Of a stretch of DNA of 64,000 nt, positions 62,756 through 64,000 are shown piece after piece. Under the pieces are notes generated by a model that was given only the letters and a program-made list of their open reading frames with translations, did not search any database and was not told where the DNA came from. The stretch covers positions 124,001-188,000 of the forward strand of contig NZ_AXBF01000004.1 of assembly GCF_000473205.1 (NCBI RefSeq). The letters run 5' to 3'. This DNA is from Pseudophaeobacter arcticus DSM 23566 (GTDB lineage Bacteria; Pseudomonadota; Alphaproteobacteria; Rhodobacterales; Rhodobacteraceae). A program made the position numbers and the translations under genes. Positions within the stretch are counted from its first letter, which is position 1, and the number at the start of each line of letters is the position of its first letter.

Positions 62756-63445
62756 TCAGCGATCCAGCCACTCGGGGATATGCCCGATATGCGGCAGCAC
62801 CACATCCGCATGAGGGGCCAGATCGTCATGTTCTGCCATGCCGGTCAGCACGCCGATCCGGGTCATGCCGGCGGCCTGGCCGGCGATGAGATCATGCAGG
62901 CTGTCGCCCACCATAGCCGTCTGTTCCGGTGCAATGCCAGTCGCCGCACAAAAGGCCAGCAGAGGATCCGCATCCGGCTTGGCGCCATGCCCACTGTCAA
63001 AGCCGGCCACAAAGGCAAAACGATCCAACACACCCGAGCGTTCGAGCTGGCTGATGGCAGAAATCTCTGCATCATTGGTCATCACCCCCAGCACCTTGCC
63101 ACGGGCCAGCAGCCCATCCAGAAAGGCCGCCAGCGGCACCGCCTCACTTAGCGCGGCGGTTGCTGCGCTTTGGGCCAGGAAACGCTCCAGCTCGGCCTCT
63201 TCCATCTGCGGAACAAAAGGCGCCAGGACAGCGGCCACCTCGCCATTGGTGCCGGCAATGACCATGCTGTCAGCCCGAAAGGCCTGCTGCTCTTGATCAA
63301 AACTGATTACTTCGGCCATGGCGGTTGCCCGCGCCGGATCTCCCTGGCTCAGCTGCGCCAGCATATCCGCCGCCCAGGCGTTCCAGGTGGCGGAGAAATC
63401 AAACAGGGTTCCGTCCTTGTCGAAGAGAAAAGCATCTACCGGCAT
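62756..63445 (-). CDS. HAD-superfamily hydrolase, phosphoglycolate phosphatase-like
   Basis: This 229-residue protein has HAD motif I DAFLFDKDGTLFDFS, motif II LGVMTNDAEISA, the Lys of motif III in FDSGHGAKPDADPLLAF, and motif IV MVGDSLHDLIAGQAAGM. The cap is the small helical C1 type. It hydrolyses a small phosphate ester such as 2-phosphoglycolate in the cytoplasm. It appears to be transcribed alone, with the terminator at 62682 downstream. Confidence 0.88.
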   Translation of the reverse strand: MPVDAFLFDKDGTLFDFSATWNAWAADMLAQLSQGDPARATAMAEVISFDQEQQAFRADSMVIAGTNGEVAAVLAPFVPQMEEAELERFLAQSAATAALSEAVPLAAFLDGLLARGKVLGVMTNDAEISAISQLERSGVLDRFAFVAGFDSGHGAKPDADPLLAFCAATGIAPEQTAMVGDSLHDLIAGQAAGMTRIGVLTGMAEHDDLAPHADVVLPHIGHIPEWLDR

Positions 63446-63539
63446 GGGTTTTCCTTGCGCCTATTCATCAGGGTCATCTGGCGCGAACCGTATCGGCAAA
63501 AAGCGGTGGTGCAAGTGCTTTCTGCTGGCAGCTGAAACC

Positions 63540-63824
63540 CTAGGTCCAATGCATCTGCGCACCACCCGGAAGCGCCATCCGCGCCAACATCGGCATCTCA
63601 TAGGCGATTCCTGCCTGGTCACAGAATTCAACCACCCAGGCATCGTCCATCGTTAAGAAATCGAGCAGCGAGCCCAAAAACGCAGGATCGGCGGCATTTT
63701 CCCGCAGATCCGCCTCGGCTGCGCCAGTGGCGCCCATAAACACCGGTAACAACTCATCATTTGTCATCAACCAGGCTAGCGCCTTAAGCGCGATCACCTC
63801 AGCTTGATCGGCGGAAATCTGCAT
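63540..63824 (-). CDS. DUF3572-family protein
   Basis: This 94-residue protein matches the DUF3572 family, which is confined to alphaproteobacteria: ALKALAWLMTNDELLPVFMG, FLGSLLDFLTMDDAWVVEFC. It has no known function. The ATG at 63822-63824 (MQISADQAEV) gives the typical length. It is divergent from a PleD-type regulator gene, an arrangement I recall from other Rhodobacterales. Confidence 0.82.
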   Translation of the reverse strand: MQISADQAEVIALKALAWLMTNDELLPVFMGATGAAEADLRENAADPAFLGSLLDFLTMDDAWVVEFCDQAGIAYEMPMLARMALPGGAQMHWT

Positions 63825-63939
63825 GACGACCCCATTCCTGACACGTTGCGGACAAATTAGTAAAAACCCGAAACAGTTTATTAACCAGTCTGACGGAAAC
63901 TTCCAGTGTAACGAGCAAAAGGTTCGAAAGGCGACCCAC

Positions 63940-64000
63940 GTGCAAGGAACGATCCTAGTCATAGATGGTATTTCGACCAACCGCATTATGCTGAAGGTTC
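63940..64000 (+). CDS. N-terminus of a PleD-type response regulator (cut by window edge)
   Basis: The last 20 codons read VQGTILVIDGISTNRIMLKV from a GTG start. This matches the beginning of the receiver domain of PleD-like diguanylate cyclase response regulators in Rhodobacterales (GRILVVDGVATNRIVMKV-like). Only the first strand and helix are present, and the output domain is outside the window. Confidence 0.65.
   Translation, partial: MQGTILVIDGISTNRIMLKV

Overview
The window looks like a chromosomal segment of a marine alphaproteobacterium of the Rhodobacterales (Roseobacter group). This is inferred from the high-GC coding style, two TRAP transporters, a DmdA-like demethylase beside a DmdC-like acyl-CoA dehydrogenase, a non-pyrrolysine MttB homologue, a DUF3572 gene next to a PleD-type regulator, and an H-NOX/HNOBA pair. 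Nearly all of it is accessory metabolism and transport, with little core housekeeping.

Layout. (1) 0-11.8 kb: the start of a flavoprotein gene and a divergent AraC regulator, then a minus-strand operon of a GntR regulator, YtcJ-type amidohydrolase, PotABCD-type ABC transporter, gamma-glutamyltransferase-family enzyme and a second, exported amidohydrolase. TTGTATACAA-like palindromes precede both the regulator and the first enzyme gene. (2) 11.8-16.1 kb: a decayed catabolic cluster (saccharopine-dehydrogenase-like, acyl-CoA synthetase and SDR pseudogenes), IS remnants and an intact self-inhibited Fic protein with its own palindrome. (3) 16.1-32.7 kb: a catabolic island with an IclR-controlled ThDP enzyme, LysR, TRAP transporter, PanE-like reductase, aldehyde dehydrogenase, an SDR pseudogene whose catalytic Lys is also lost, a complete Liv ABC transporter, a nitrilase and an AraC regulator. 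(4) 33.3-34.4 kb: an IS30-family element whose transposase carries a premature TGA.

(5) 34.9-42.7 kb: a surface-glycan-type cluster, visibly more A/T-rich, with two GT2 glycosyltransferases, an SGNH-like protein, sulfotransferases and a methyltransferase-sulfotransferase fusion. (6) 42.9-47.2 kb: an arsenic resistance locus with Acr3, an ArsR-ArsC fusion, GAPDH and ArsJ, the last two forming the known 1-arseno-3-phosphoglycerate export route. (7) 47.3-53.2 kb: an XRE-cupin regulator with amidase, divergent from a TRAP transporter and ornithine-cyclodeaminase-family operon. (8) 53.2-58.6 kb: YaeQ, tRNA-Glu, the DmdC-like dehydrogenase, remains of tctCBA and a universal stress protein gene, then the DmdA-like gene. 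(9) 58.7-64 kb: an HNOBA-GGDEF cyclase with an H-NOX-like partner that appears to lack the haem ligands, an orphan MttB-family methyltransferase, a HAD phosphatase, DUF3572 and the start of a PleD-like regulator.

The recurring theme is scavenging of small organic N, S and carboxylate compounds: each uptake system sits beside its hydrolase or oxidoreductase and a local regulator. Several of these modules are in visible decay. Functional names rest on motif recognition and remembered family sequences. No database search was possible.
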